From Todiramphus chloris collaris (lineage: Eukaryota; Chordata; Aves; Coraciiformes; Alcedinidae): 64,000 bases of DNA. The notes beneath the pieces were generated by a model that searched no databases, was not told the DNA's origin, and worked only from the letters and a program-made list of their open reading frames with translations. The position numbers and the translations under genes are program-made. Positions within the stretch are counted from its first letter, which is position 1. Every line of letters begins with the position of its first letter. The stretch spans positions 33,801,766 through 33,865,765 of the forward strand of contig JANVCC010000021.1 of NCBI GenBank assembly GCA_025345505.1. The letters are read 5' to 3'. This document shows, piece by piece, positions 12,624 through 25,347 of this stretch.

Positions 12624-15069
12624 ATATATTCTGGAAATTTTAGACTCCTACTCAACTTCCAAAATACCACTCCAAGAAGGATACCTGTCCCATGTCATGT
12701 AATTTACCTGTATCACCATGCTTTGGCTTCTCTGAAGTATCTCAAATGCCTGTTAGGATGACTGTATCTAATCCTTAGTTTGAAGCAGAACTGCATCACT
12801 GATGACTGGACAGACTGTTGGTAAAACAGCTCTTAGGGTATGGGAAACCACCTGATCTCCTTTCTTTCTTTAGAATAAAGTGGGAACAATCAAAATCCAC
12901 ATATTTAAATTTCTTTTCTTCCCTTTTTCTTTCAAAAGCCTATTAAAGGTCTGTGTTTTACTCATGCAGTATAAAGGTGAATTGTTAGAAGTTTTTTTTT
13001 TTTTTAATAAAACAGACTTCCCCAATGAATGTTATTTAGAACTCAGAATGTACTCAAATTTAACTAAACAATCCTCTTAGTTTGTGTTTTTCCTCTTACT
13101 ATTCACAAAATGAAAACCTGACACCATTCTATATTTAACTTAAAATGTATTTGAATGTTGACAGTACCCTACCTACATGTTATAATGTAAATAAGAAATC
13201 TTGATGGTATGTTTACAAAGGGAAACTTGATACTGAAAAGCAGAATACTTCCAAGTGAGAAAGGAGACGACTTTTCAGGCATACCTAAATATATGAATTT
13301 CTGATCCTTTGTACTTATTTGACATTTCTAGGATTTTTAGTCTACAAATATTTAAAGTATTTCCTGTAATTAAATATATATATATTCATGTTATAACCAA
13401 ACAAATAAAATCAAAAGCAGTTCAAACATAAAGTGAGAGAAATAAAGTAATGAATCAAACTTATCCTGTCAATTGTAGAAAATACTGTATTACTTTGTTA
13501 GTCAAATGTGAGGATCACATTTTCATGGCAAAATCACATTCACATCGGACTAGCCACACAAAGGGAAAGGAATATGACCACAATAAAATGATGAGAGACC
13601 TGCCAACATGCCTACATCTGGAAATTGCTGTTCCTTTCTAAGGAACAGAGCACTTTGACAAATACAATGTCACTTGACAGATGTGCTGTGGCCTAAGGAT
13701 AATTAAAGTTGTTCTTGCTTTCTCACCTGAAAACTTGTTTGTCTGTCATTTTCAGTGTCCAGCCATGCAAGCTGGTAAGTGCTTTCTGCAAGGCTACAAA
13801 ATGCCTCAGCTTCAAAGTACACTCTCAGAAAGTACTCAGAAGTTAAAGCCATGTGATTCAGATCTTAGCTCCTTCAAATAGAATGTCTGCTAAAGCAGAG
13901 GGGGAATGTTGTGGCAGATACTGCTATTCCATGACCATACACAAATGTATCCCTGCAAATCTTTCACAAAGAACTGGTAAATAAACATTATACATGTCAG
14001 CAGCTCTGCTTATTAGAATTCCAGAAGATTCTGTGATAATTGCAATTTATTAAAAAAAAAAAAAAAGTATTTATATACATATATTAAATGATCATTTATG
14101 GCACTGAAACGTAAGCTGCCAAGAATTTATAATCTTTGAGTGTTCAAGACAAAATATACAAAACATTCCTGATTTAAACTCAAGCAGAAATTAAGCTGAT
14201 ATTCTTATGTAACCACATGTAAAATATTTTATACAATACTGAGAGAAGAAAAATTATATGACTGATCTAACTTTGTTCCTACGGAAGCAGACAAGAATTT
14301 CTTAACCATTGTTAAAAACAGATTTAGACTAGAAGACATATCACATGTCCTTTTAAACAAAGGTTCACCTTATCCATTGGGAAAAAAAAAATTCAACAAT
14401 TTAGTAAATAACCAACCCATCAAAATTACTCATGTAGGAAATAAGTTTCTTAGAGGTGCAGTTATCTTTGTTAGGTTTATCACTGAAAAAATAGGAATTA
14501 AAAAGGAATTTAAAAAATGTGGTCACCAGCATAATGTTTTAACTCTATTAATATAAACCAAAGAATGTTTTATTGAGTAGAAGTTACAGTGTCAGTATTT
14601 ATATAGCAAGAGTATGTCTTTGAACCAACTAGTAATCAGGGAAGATGATAATCAGTTTCATTTCTTTATATTTTGCTATAATGGTAGGGAAGTGATTATG
14701 TAACAAAATTCTTCAGGCAAAAACTGTCTACTTCAGCATCAACCTTAACTTAAGATCATTTACTTACGATCTTGTTTCCCAAAGGCTAAAGCTCTTAGGC
14801 CATTATTAAGTTTGCCTATGTCCTTGTCAATCTCACATTTGATCTCCCAATGCAAATCTGCTTGGCACACTTTCAGCAAGGCTCTGAACTCACACATGGT
14901 AATTGAGGAATATGATGCAGCAATAGCTGTTACCGTCCTAATAGGAGACCATGTAAAACAATGAAAATCAGAATTTTTTTCTGAAAAGAAAAAGTAGGTT
15001 TGTTCTTAAACATGAATAACAAGGAAAGAAATATGGACAACATGGTTTTATTGTCTCTTCATTACCCAA
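12624..15069. other. No gene seen; AT-rich unique sequence
   Basis: Near 13738-13782 a good 3' splice site (tctgtcattttcag) is followed 19 bases later by ctg|gtaagtg, too short to call an exon. Short A-tracts occur, for example near 14051. No repeat family was recognised. Confidence 0.5.
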
Positions 15070-15185
15070 TGTATGAGTGCAGGTGTCAAGGTTTCAACAG
15101 TGGGGGTGCTGCAGGAGCAACCTCTGTGATAAGAGATGGGGCTGCCCTGTGCTAGACAATGTTCCAGCCAGCAGTAGCCTCTGTG
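15070..15185 (+). mobile_element. ERV LTR remnant, 5' (U3) end
   Basis: Begins tgtatgagtgcaggtgtcaa and continues with gtgggggtgctgcagg, cctctgtgataagag and gctgccctgtgctagaca. This matches, as I remember it, the 5' end of a long avian LTR family. The minus-strand LTR at 38705-40182 has the corresponding start (tgttgagtttatgg, then gcaaagtttggtagcg). Only about 115 bp remain and the rest of the LTR is absent. The call rests on by-eye resemblance. Confidence 0.5.
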
Positions 15186-18100
15186 TTGTACATTGTAGAT
15201 GAGGTTAAACATAGAAACAACAACAAAGAAGAGACTTTCTATCTTATTCTCTCTTGCCCAGTAAATAACCAGAGGGTAAATTTAAAAAAAAAACAACAAA
15301 AAACACACTCCTCCGTATCTATTTTAGTAGAGACAGAAAATATACTCACTATTTTTATTAAGTACTGTTTCAGGACATATAAAAAATAGCTCTTCATATT
15401 TTATTAACATTCATCATTTCCCCCCTGTTTATTTGAAATACAGTACGTACACATATATGTGTACATATAGCTCTACAGCTATGTAAAAGTGTAGAATTTC
15501 ATACAATCAAGATAAAATATCAAGTCAGGGAACACACACTAATTTGTTTTTAAATCTTTATTATACACACAAATAATATTTTCTTATGTCCTTGTAGATG
15601 TCACGGGAAATATCTTGGCAGAATCTTAGATTTTGTAGCATGTCCTTAGAGTTGTACCTTAGGCACAATTAGTAAGATTTTAGAATTTTTTGAAACTTAA
15701 TAAACTTTATTTCTCTAAGAAGGACTTAGACTTGATATTATAAGTTAGTTACACATTATTCATCTGCACACCTTATTATATTTCTTAAACTTCCTTTTGT
15801 TTCAGAGGTCACTTATAGGTGAATTAAATTCATTGGTTCTACAGCTAATGTACATAGCACAGATTGCTTAATTTAATGAGCTTTCACTTTCATAATACTA
15901 GATAATCAGTGGAGAAATAACTATGACTTTGAGCTACACCATATTTACCTTAATTCTTAATTAAAAGAGCCATTAATTCAGACATGTTACATTATAGAAA
16001 AAAATAAAGTCCACTGCTTTTTACATACTAACATTAAATGTCGAATACTTTGTATATGATGTTATTAAACAGGTATTGTAAAAATCTTTTCCAATAAAAG
16101 TGTAACTGACTTGACCATACATTTTCACTTAATTTAACCATACAGAAATGGTAGTACCCCCTGATAACTTTCTCATTCACCTTGAAAAATTGGGGCAATA
16201 TGATCCTCAAACAAGAGGAGTTTTAAGGAGAACATCATTCCAACAAGTCCTTCATAACAACAACCCTGCAAAACTGCTTGGAGAACTATGAGAGACTTCA
16301 GAACCTGAATAGTATGATTTTCAATATATTTACTAGGCTAAAGAGAGTGTTGAAACAGCTTTAACAGGGAAACAAGACAATGTCATTGCTTAAAATTACT
16401 TTACTAACAGCATATTATTGTTCATAACCAACTATTTTTGTCAGTCAAATTTCATTACATTCCTTTCTAGATTTAAGTTAGGAACTGGTTATCTAACTTA
16501 AATCTAACAGTATTCCTAAGTATTGAGTGGAATCTTGAGACATGAGTAAAACTAGTTCTTGCTTCTACTTCTTCTGATGTCAGCCAGTGTAGAATGAAAA
16601 TGCTCATTGAAATTCAAATAGCCCAGACTATAAAATAATGAAAATGAAATGGAATTATTCCTTCACGTGTTTTACATGCACTTTCAGGTTATAAGCAGTG
16701 AACAGTAACTGTGTGTACAGCATAGAACATCCTCTAACTAAACTACACAGGTCTGTTCTAGCTATATTTAAAAAAAAAACCAAAACACTTTCTCCTATTA
16801 CAGTGGCTCTAATGTTTTTTAGATAGATTTGGTAATATTGTCCAAAGTAATATCATATCTACTGCAATTTGAGTGTATTATTTCTTTAACTGTTAAGCAT
16901 ATGAAAGCTATGTGAATTTTACAGTTCACTGTACACAATAATTTAAATTTAGTGAAAAACATAGGTAGATATTATAAGTGGTTTTTGAACTGCAGAAAAA
17001 TACACCATTTATTATGAAGCAGTTTAAAATAAGTATTAGGCAGTGTATAAAATCTCTCTAGCTTACAGATCTGTAAACCATGATCCACTTAAGTGTCACA
17101 GAGAATTATCTTTGTTTCTATGCCATGTAGTAGCATAATTGGTGTCAGTAAACACATCCAAATCATAAGTGTATTTGTTTTACTGTTATCTTAATTTTGA
17201 TCTAAAAAAAAAAGGATATAACTGATAGAAGTAATGCACTGCTATGTTGAAAGAAGTAGGTCTGAAGAAAGGCCAAGCATGAGGACACTATTTTGCCCTA
17301 AAAATATGTGGTTATTAAGAATGTCAAAATAATGCATAATACGGCTCTTCTATGTCTATTCTAAGTCTTTTGACTATGCAAGAAAAGAAGACTTTTTCTA
17401 TACAGATTTTTTTGGTAGGTACAACTATGACATTTTTGCCAGTAGAATATTTTGCAACTCATGTAATCCTGGCCTTCTCTTTAGTTTTGTTTTATTATTT
17501 TTGAGACAGGTATTTCATGTTATCCCTGACACAAATGATCAGTTTTCATATTGTTTCATATCAAAGGCCTTTATGAAAATCTGGTTTACACTTCTTTTTT
17601 TTTTTTCATTTCATTAAAAAACGAGCATGTGACTGCAGAGAAATAATAATGCTCATCTTCTCAATCACGTGTGCATGCTATCTTTTTCTTTATTTCTATC
17701 TTTGGTTCTTTTTAGCTTCAGATATATTGCCACTAAAAGTAATGAGAAAATTAGGATGCTGTACTGCAAATAAATCAACACAAATACTAAAAACACTCTT
17801 TTTTTGTTGGGGTTTTTTTTTTTTGCTTTCCATCAGAATACAAGGCAATTTTTTGAAAAAAAGGAGAAAGATCTGTCATGACAAAACATCCAATAAGCCA
17901 ATGGGTAAAGAAATACCATATAATTAAACATTTCTAAATTGAATTCTTAGTCAGACAAAGCAGGGATTTAAATTATCTGTTCTGTATCTAAAGAGAATGT
18001 CTAGTCTTTCAAGCACTTTTTTGATCCTTGTTCTTTGGTTTTTTCCTTTTTCAATACACCTGCAAAAACTCCTTATGAAACTATTGATTCTCATCTTTCA

Positions 18101-21100
18101 CTTAGTGATCAGGGGTTTTGTCATTAATTCTTCTTAACACAGAGCCTCAAATATAGTCTTTCATCTACATGGATATTATTTCATTAATTGTTTTTTTCTT
18201 AATATTCCGCTGATATTGATTTTAAACTACAATTCCTGGACATGACTTTTGACAAATTTTCACTTTTGAGGGGACAGTTGATAATAACTTCTTTGAAAGT
18301 GTGTCTTTTAACTGCACGCAATTCTCCATTTTCTAGATCCAGACAATCTTGATTTATCCTTTACCTGGTATCTTCCTCTACCTTACTTCTGTTGCACATG
18401 CTTTATGTGTGAAGTTTGTACTTTTATGAAAGTTACACACAAGGCATCTTGCCTACCTAGAGTCTGTAGAATTTAACTTATTTATGCACTTTCCGTATTT
18501 AGTTAATTTGATTATCTCCTTTACTTTTTAGGCTACAACCTGGGCTACCTCAACAGTCATCATAAACTTGTGATTAACTATTTAAAACAATAGGGATTAA
18601 AAGAATAATGTAATCTTCTCTTACAAACTCCCTTGTCTTCTGCTTCCCATTTAAATATCTGTTTGGATTGTGGTTATTAATTAAATAAGCAAAGTCAAAA
18701 AGTTTTAAAACTATTCTTTTTTTCAATCTGATTGTCAAAATTATTTTGTTGCTGACTCCACCATTTTGCAGGTGCATTTTTCTTTTGGAAAGCCTCTGTC
18801 TGTTACAAACAATTTGTCATCCATGTTTATATTTCTATTCTATTTCTACTTTTTCTTCTCTTGTCTCATTATCCAAAAGCCTTTAGGGACAGAAAAGTAA
18901 AAATATTTATTTCTCTGCATTTTGCAGAGCTGAAATTTTTCAGAGAAGCCTTGGATTCCTAATTATTCTTAAACTGTTTCTGTGAAAAGCTTATTCTGCT
19001 AGACATATACTGTTAACAATGAATCGTCTAGACATAAGGTTGGTTGTCCTCTTAGACAGTGGAAGGCATGCCTTGGAGGGCATATCCAATGTATGTAAGG
19101 CATGCACTAGTAGCTTTGTCTATCTCTTATGACATATTGATACATGTAAGAGATCTTGCAGAAAAATTCCTTATCATCTTGCAGTCACCTGGAAAAAGGA
19201 AAACAATTTTACAGCTTAAATGCACTGTTTTCCTTAGTCTGTTTAATCCAGCTCTTTCTTTTATGTTAAACTTCTGCTGACAAGGATATAAATCTTGCAG
19301 CTGAATTGAAAACATTTTATCAGCTATTTAAATTTAGGATGAAAGAATTGTGTGAAACCAGGACCAGACTAGAATACTGAGAGGCTGTCTGGGAGAAGAA
19401 AGATCTGAAAATACAAATAAAGATTACTCTTAAACAGATCACCTTCTGATGGACGTTAGAGGAAATTACAAGCAATGGGTTTATATGCATGTACGAAATA
19501 TTTTCAAAGTTCACAAAACTCCTTTGAAGTGTAGGAAGGAAATTCAATAGCTATCTCTTAACAGCGAAATCTGAGCTACATTTAAATATTGGATACGTGA
19601 TAAACTGCACAAAAGGTTGGAGAATAATAAAGATTACACCAAGGTAATTGTATGTAAGAAACATTGTTACCTGTACAGAGGAAAAAAATATTATATGAGA
19701 CCTAAAAGGGTAAAGAGCACTGAAACACTGAAAATGAGAGGGCAGGAAGGCAGTCTATCAAGGCAGCATAAACTAAAGAGAAAAGAATAAAAGCTTTCAG
19801 TGGCAGGAGATGGGTCATCCTGCCCTCTTGGAGCACATGTGTAAATAAGCACCTATTAAATTAAACATCTGAACTTAGATCAGGAGCAGGAGGTGAAAAC
19901 TGGGCTTCTGAAAGAGTGACAGCTTTCTGAGTGGCTTTATTTTCACACTACTCTCAATAAAAATGAAATGTTGCATGTAAGATGAAAAAGAGATGGCTTT
20001 ATTTTACAGACAGAGATCCCCTCCTTTGATCTCATCAAAGGATGAGATATAGGATATAAAGTCTAAAGTGACAGATGTGATCCTCATACAAAAGGTATCA
20101 AAGGCTTAATTATGATCTTTGCATATGTACAAGGCTGATGTAAATACATATCCAACATAAAATATGAAAATAACCATTTTATCTTTTTGAGTAAGGAAGT
20201 GTCTTATAACTTGTAGATTAGGATTTATTAAAAAATTGAGAAATAACTATCAAACTGAAGACTACTAATCTCAAACTTGTAAAAGCTCTGAAAATCAGGC
20301 AATGGAGAAACTGCAGATTTGGAATTCACCAAAAAAAAAAAAAAAAAAAAAAAAAGAAACAGCAGCCATTGCTTTTTCAGAGAAAGGCTTGAGCAAAAAA
20401 GAGACTGGATCCAAATGACCTTTGAAGGCACTTTAGAAAGCATTTCAATACAGAAACCTTTGTAGAATCAAAGCTGAGAAATAGACTAGGTTATAAAACT
20501 TTTATAAAAGATTCATTTGAAATACTGTAAGAGCAATTGCTAGCTCTAGGGAAACAACTTTAAAAGAAAGTTAAAAGCACTAATCTATTTATTTTTATTC
20601 TATATACAAAACAATGCATTACTGAAGTTATTCCATGTGGAATACAGAGCAGTCTCTCTAATGGAAAAGTTAGACTAAGGTTTTATACTTCAATAAAGAC
20701 TATAAACTTCCCACCTTCTCTTTTGTATAGAAGTGGGAAATAATGAATATTCATCTACCTTTTAAAGACGTATAACTTAAGAGTTTCATTGAGCTCACAA
20801 CTTTTTTAATGCCTTCTTTTTGTGGAAATATATCTTACTGAACTCCTGCTGGACACCTAGAATGTTGCTCCTCCTTTTTTCATATGAACTGTTCTACAGC
20901 TGACAAAATCTTTTTCCACCCTTTGGGGAATACTCTGTGAACTTCACCTCTCTGCCTGGTACCCCAATTTTGTGATAATACTTGAGATGTCTAACACATG
21001 AAAAAGCTTGTTTGCATAAGTCTCTCTCTCTCTTTAGCTGAGGGAAAGACTATCCTTAGAGTTGGTAGGTACTTAAAAAAAAAAAAAAAACAGAACTCCC

Positions 21101-21395
21101 AAATTTTGTTAATCCTTCTGCTCCTCAAAGTATCAATGTACCTCTCTGATTTACTGAGAGCAAGAATTAATATACATCGAAGTTTCCTGATTTTATGAGG
21201 ATGTTTTTATTTAAACAATAAAATAGTGCATAGCAGTAAAGAGGAATTATAATTCAAACCCTAAAACACAGTAAAAGGACTGCAAAAAGGTAAACAGATT
21301 TATTTATTTATTTTTAATCTATTTGAGCTTACTGCAAACTAACTTAAATCATCTTTCTCTGAACATCTTAACTCCTTGTTACTGCCTTTGAATAG
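15186..21395. other. No gene seen; AT-rich unique sequence
   Basis: It contains an A25 tract at 20331-20355 and T-runs near 17597 and 17812. Open frames of 62 to 92 codons have no recognisable domains and are what AT-rich DNA yields by chance. Confidence 0.5.
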
Positions 21396-21438
21396 AGTTC
21401 CTCTGATCAGACAGAAAGTTGCTTTCCTCGAGTCCCAG
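21396..21438 (+). other. Candidate small exon of an unknown transcript
   Basis: The 43 bases are preceded by a pyrimidine-containing 3' splice-site-like sequence (ccttgttactgcctttgaatag). They are followed by a donor, CAG|GTAAGTAT, fully complementary to the 5' end of U1 snRNA. A perfect 11-base donor is uncommon by chance in 64 kb, but isolated decoys do occur. No flanking exons, coding continuity or promoter are visible. A lncRNA exon, an alternative exon of a gene extending beyond the window, or a decoy are all possible. Confidence 0.25.
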
Positions 21439-24400
21439 GTAAGTATTTGTATTTGGTAAATCATATTTTTTTTCATGTTTTGGGTCCAACCTTGAATCCT
21501 CATTTTAAACTGAACTGGTTTAGGCAGAATGACTACCTTAGGATAAGACAGAAAAAGAAACTAGATCAAATGTAGTAAAGACCATGAGCCCACAAAAGGT
21601 GTTCCTGGCTTTCAGGACAAATGGGTATTTCAGGTAGATGATCATGACTGAACAGTGTATTAGGAAGTCAGACAGCAGACTGTGCCACAAGGTAGACTAC
21701 CAGTCAAGGGTAATAGCTCTTCATCTCTACCAACATGCAGGCAAGTTTTTATAAACTGGCACAAACATCAAGTCATGCAAAATAATAAGCTTGCCCCTGG
21801 AAGCATACTGCGACTGATCTTTAATGTGACTGTACTATGTCATTCAGTATTATAGACTGTATCTGATAAGGGATGCATATGCTTCAAACTTTCCCTGGTT
21901 CTAAGTAGGCAGCCAGTCCCTAGTATGTGCTCAAGACCCAAATGCTCATGGTAATTTATCTTTACAATTCCTATTTCTAGATAGTTGGAGTACACATCAA
22001 CATTCAGATTTCTTCATTGTCAGAAACAGATGGAAGGAGTATACAGAATACTGAACATTTTCAGTGTTCATCACTGGACTAACCAGCCTGTATCATGTCC
22101 CACTCAGTCAAGGTGGCGGGGAATGAAGGGAGTGACTCAGGTTCAGTGATTCACTTGGGTCAAATAAAGGAGTCTTACACCATAGGTCCAAAAAAAATAT
22201 GTTTCATTCATAATCCCCGGAAATGTAACAACTACTAAAACTACATATGATGTACTTAAATGAAAGAGAAAGTAAAGAGGAGAGGAAGAGGAGAGAGAAG
22301 ATAAGAGTGAAAGAGTAGGCAAAGTTCCAGATCACCACCCAGGGTTCCAGCAATATCTCACCTACTCCTTTTCCTGGGGATCTTCAATGGTGAGTGCACA
22401 CATGCAGGTGTACTTGGGTTCTTTTTTATTTCCTGCTAAGAGAGGTGTTGCTTGATGTACCCCTCAATTTGCACAAGAAGCATAGAGAGATGGTATTAAT
22501 TTTCATAGGAAGAATACAGAGGTGGCAACCACTATTCCTCCCTTGCACAAGAAGTGGAAGGGTAGCATCAACCTTTTCCATCAATTGAGTCAGAGGTTGA
22601 GAGACGCTGTATTCTATTACCCTTTGCCTGGTAGGCAACAAATATGAAAACTTGGTAAGGTGACAAGGCAGTTTATCTTTCAATATACTTCTCTCCTGCC
22701 TTAGCTGGCATGTTTTGTTCCCTGTACTAACCACAAGGCTTCTTGTCCTGTCAGATCGCTCAGGTTCTCACACAATGTTTGAGACATCAACTCATTGGAA
22801 TCAGAGTCTGACAGCCTGCTGTGCTCATGATTTAATATCTCCTCAAAAATGTCTTTTCTAAGGACACTTGTTCCTAAAAGAACAATATATGCTACAATAA
22901 TTGGTTTACCATTTAATTATCATTTTAAGAGTTGCTGATCTTTACACTCAACATCTTTACACTTCAAGTCCCCACTGTTACCTCCTCAGAGCAGAATCAT
23001 GTAGTTACCTGGTAAAAGGAGGGAAGACACTTCCAAAGAGGGAGATTTTGATGGGGACAGCACAAGCACTTCCCAAACAGTTGTTGCATTGGTATTTTTC
23101 CATCCCAAATTGAAATTTCTACTCTTCTCAACTGAACTGATCAGTACCTCATGTCAAAGCACAATGTTTCATTGTGAGAAACTACTGATAGTTTGAACTG
23201 TCTTGCTGAAATTAAATAATATTTGTATTCACAAGCAAAGCTATCAATTTATTTATAATTAATTCAATTTACATGAACATTCACCACCATTTGGTAAAGC
23301 ACAGGGATGTTGGATGACAGGAAATATTTTTTTTGGTTTTGTCTGGCTTACTAAATGGGAAAAAAAGTGCAGGGGTCAGAATTCAGACCTTGGAGACCAG
23401 TTACACAAAAAAATAAAAGATATTGTTCTTATGGAAACTTAGATGTGAAATTGTCAGCCACTAGGAAGAGCTATTTCTGGTGACTCATAAAAATAATAAA
23501 ATGGCATGCATAAACTCCTTCATATGGGAACATATATCCCGTTTTCATTCTTTTTTTCCTCACTACAAGTGACTTCCAGAGGATGCTATACTACTGATAT
23601 GAAGCATCAGAATGTTCATCCAGAAGAATCGAAAAGAAAATGGAAGCACAGTAAGTTGTGTGGAGACATCATTTGCGTAAACATCTATATAAAGTATGTA
23701 GTCATGGAGATGCTCATACTGTCTCAACTCAGGACCTGTAAACAGCTAAGAGTAAATACGTTCAGTCATCATTTTGTACCTGTAAAACTGGATTCAGATC
23801 TGGCTAGGGTTACAGATGAATTTCACATAAATGAATTTCAGAGAGAATAACACTATGGAGAGATGCCCAGTAGTGTTTTGCATCATTCAGCACAAAACAG
23901 ATACTGACGAAGGACAAAGGGGCATCTGCTGGCTTTATAGATATATACATTAATCTTAATACTCTACATAGCTGTCAAAGAAAATTTAAGCTATAGAGAA
24001 CTCTGTCTTTCCAAACACAACTGTAACTGCCTATTTGAATAAAATATGCAAAGATTCATATCATTGATCACATAAAAATCAGATACTGAATAAATGACTT
24101 TTTAATCAAATTCTATGTCTGTGAGTGTTTCCTGACCAAAATAGCCAGTCACAGATGCTTTATCCAATAAACATGAAGAAGTTTATTGTGTTAGTGCTTC
24201 ACCTTATGCCTCAATATGGACTAGAGCAGAAAATTTTCTTCACTAAAATCTCTTTAATGTCATTTGTAAAAAAGACATTCTTCATCTGTATTGAGAAAAA
24301 AAAAATTATATTACATTCAGTTTAATAAGAGTAACAGGGTAGTTACAGGATATCTACATATCCTCCTTCTTCTATACCCTAGGTTATGTGTAAACAACAG

Positions 24401-24475
24401 CTGTATGGATATTCTTTGCAGTTTCTCAAGATTACCAGTATTTAATTCATTGATTTTTAAGTCTCCAGTTTCCTC

Positions 24476-24510
<35 letters not shown>

Positions 24511-24600
24511 GCTACTGCTTATATAAAGAATAGCAGATTTTTTTTCTATCACGTAAAACTCAGGCAAGCATCGTTGTTCCCAGATAGTTTCAAAATGTAA
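21439..24600. other. No gene seen; possible unclassified repeat near 22.08-22.74 kb
   Basis: From about 22080 to 22740 the sequence is more complex and richer in GC than its surroundings. It includes a purine-rich tract (about 22262-22316) and ATG|GTGAGTG near 22387. Read in reverse it has an LTR-like feel, but I find no family match, clear TG/CA ends or target duplication. An A29 tract lies at 24480-24508. The 114-codon open frame at 23506-23850 has no recognisable domain. Confidence 0.4.
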
Positions 24601-25347
24601 TCTCCTGGTTTGAGTTAGAACAGGACAATTCTGTTCACAAATCAGTCATTTTACTTTTCAGCTCAGTTTCTTCTAACTGCACTGTCTGAAGCTAGCAGCA
24701 TGTTTCTGCAGGCAGTGTCTGCTTCTAGCAGTGATAACACCCCATGTTTAGCATTACTACCAAGGATCTGCGTGCAGACCAAGGCCACTGCTGGATCTTG
24801 TGTACCACATTGCGGGGTGCAGAAAGTAAAAGGCCACACCTGCAGGGAGGAGAGAAGAGGACAGTACAGGTGACCCTAAACTGACCAACAAGGTATTCCA
24901 CCCCATATACATCATACTCAGTATAAAGCTGAGGGTCATGAGAGTCAACTTCCTTTCCTCAGTGGCTGGCATCTGAGGAGGACTCTCTCTGTTCTTCCTT
25001 CAATCCTGATATGTGTTTTCCTAAATCTAGTTCCAGAATCCAGATCCTAAATCTGATTCCCATCTGCTGCTGAGTTTAGCCTGGGACTTTCCCCAGTGCC
25101 TGCTTCACATTATTAGTGGTATCAGTGATACAATTGTCACTGCAGGGGGGAGGTCAATACTGGATTTGTATATATTTGTATATATTCCATTTTATAATTA
25201 TTTTCATTAAAGCTGTTCTATATTTCTTTTCCAATCAGTAAATCTCTCTCGCTTTTTCCATTTCTCTCCCCCTTTGGGGAGAGAGGGGGGTTAACAGACA
25301 TCATCTGTTATAAGTCCAGCAGACAGCCTTGACCCTAAACCTTGCCA
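24601..25347 (+). mobile_element. Solo LTR, ERVL-like, older copy
   Basis: Aligns by eye end to end with the LTR at 55461-56262: both start with t-tcctggtttgag, share gcagtgtctgcttc, ccacacctgcagggagg/ccgcacctgcagggagg, gtataaagctgaggg and tttgtatatatttgtatat, and end in cctaaacc-tg-ca. A TATAAA box lies at 24922-24927 and an ATTAAA polyadenylation signal at 25206-25211, giving a U3-R-U5 order on the plus strand. The usual TG start is mutated to TC. A roughly 45-bp stretch present in the other copy after the TATA box is missing. Flanks tgtaa and tatag match at three of five positions, perhaps a decayed 5-bp target duplication. No internal retroviral region is present on either side. Confidence 0.85.

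Noticed and set aside
13756..13774. 19-base piece between a good acceptor and ctg|gtaagtg
   Set aside because: Too short to support as an exon and the donor is weaker than the one at 21438; probably decoys.
23506..23850. 114-codon plus-strand frame
   Set aside because: No signal peptide, domain or repeat; sits in AT-rich unique DNA and no exon structure supports it.
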